14,320 bases of DNA from Bacillota bacterium. GTDB taxonomy: Bacteria > Bacillota > Clostridia > Peptostreptococcales > Natronincolaceae. The notes beneath the pieces are model-generated. The model was not told where the DNA came from. It searched no databases and worked only from the letters and a program-made list of their open reading frames with translations. Of this stretch, positions 14,199 through 14,320 are shown piece by piece. The stretch covers positions 1-14,320 of the forward strand of contig JAEWHG010000090.1 of the NCBI GenBank assembly GCA_023387935.1, written 5' to 3'. A program made the translations under genes and the position numbers. The first letter of the stretch is position 1; each line of letters begins with the position of its first letter.

Positions 14199-14320
14199 AT
14201 GTGTTATTTAAATTTAATACAGAAAACGCTAGACTATATTGATGAACATATACTAGAAAAAATAACCGTTGATGAACTAGCTAAAATATCAGGATTTTCA
14301 ACATATCATTATTATAAAGT
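14199..14320 (+). CDS. AraC family transcriptional regulator, 5' end only
   Basis: The gene runs off the right edge; 40 codons are visible. The protein starts with MCYLNLIQKTLDYIDEHI, followed by ITVDELAKISGFSTYHYYK. This is the first half of an AraC-type helix-turn-helix domain, with its recognition segment at the edge. Having the DNA-binding domain at the extreme N-terminus suggests the layout with a C-terminal effector-binding (GyrI-like) or other domain, but that part lies outside the window. AAGGGGG at 14185-14191 lies 7 nt before the ATG. A TATAAT near 14154 is a possible -10. It diverges from the exonuclease III gene across about 170 bp. Confidence 0.85.
   Translation, partial: MCYLNLIQKTLDYIDEHILEKITVDELAKISGFSTYHYYK

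Noticed and set aside
1..14320. Search for CRISPR arrays, insertion sequences, tRNA genes, phage genes or a defence system
   Set aside because: No regularly spaced repeats, transposase motifs, tRNA cloverleaf or known defence-protein signatures were seen; gene content is ordinary chromosomal metabolism, proteolysis, germination and repair.

Overview
The window is AT-rich DNA from an endospore-forming, probably anaerobic low-GC Firmicute of the class Clostridia. The evidence is a complete set of germinant-receptor genes (GerA, GerB and GerC type), strong AGGAGG-like ribosome binding sites, an iron-sulfur flavoenzyme of the 2,4-dienoyl-CoA/enoate reductase type, and many compact rho-independent terminators. 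Ten complete protein genes and the 5' end of an eleventh can be supported. I see no rRNA, tRNA, CRISPR array, insertion sequence or phage gene.

Layout. (1) 231-1307, minus: an iron-containing alcohol dehydrogenase-family enzyme resembling E. coli HcxA (YbdH) more than glycerol dehydrogenase, with its own promoter and a leader of about 125 nt. (2) 1571-4089, minus: a two-gene operon in which an FtsH-like AAA+ membrane protease (TTG start) overlaps by ATGA with a site-2-type M50 membrane protease. A sigma-A promoter lies upstream and a hairpin terminator downstream. (3) 4312-8028: a germinant-receptor locus. The GerB-type permease is on the minus strand and diverges from a translationally coupled GerA-GerC pair on the plus strand, the arrangement known for the gerK locus of Clostridium perfringens. 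(4) 8084-9121, minus: an M42 metallopeptidase, convergent with the ger operon across a perfect 15-bp bidirectional terminator. (5) 9381-9920, minus: a UPF0316 (DUF5698/DUF2179) membrane protein. A 560-bp stretch with no convincing gene follows. (6) 10480-11064, plus: a TetR-family regulator ending in a strong terminator. (7) 11260-13197, plus: a 645-aa FMN/4Fe-4S/FAD 'old yellow enzyme' with its own consensus promoter and two small palindromes that could be operators for the TetR protein. (8) 13268-14026, minus: exodeoxyribonuclease III. (9) 14199 to the right edge, plus: the N-terminal end of an AraC-family regulator.

Most units are monocistronic with their own terminators, so this looks like ordinary chromosomal backbone, not an island. 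The links that can be defended are the FtsH-M50 protease pair (coupled translation, both membrane zinc proteases), the three germinant-receptor subunits, and the weaker TetR/flavoenzyme pairing. I found no clear undescribed system. The most distinctive points are the coupled membrane-protease pair with a non-canonical HEIGH zinc site, and the palindromes around the flavoenzyme promoter.
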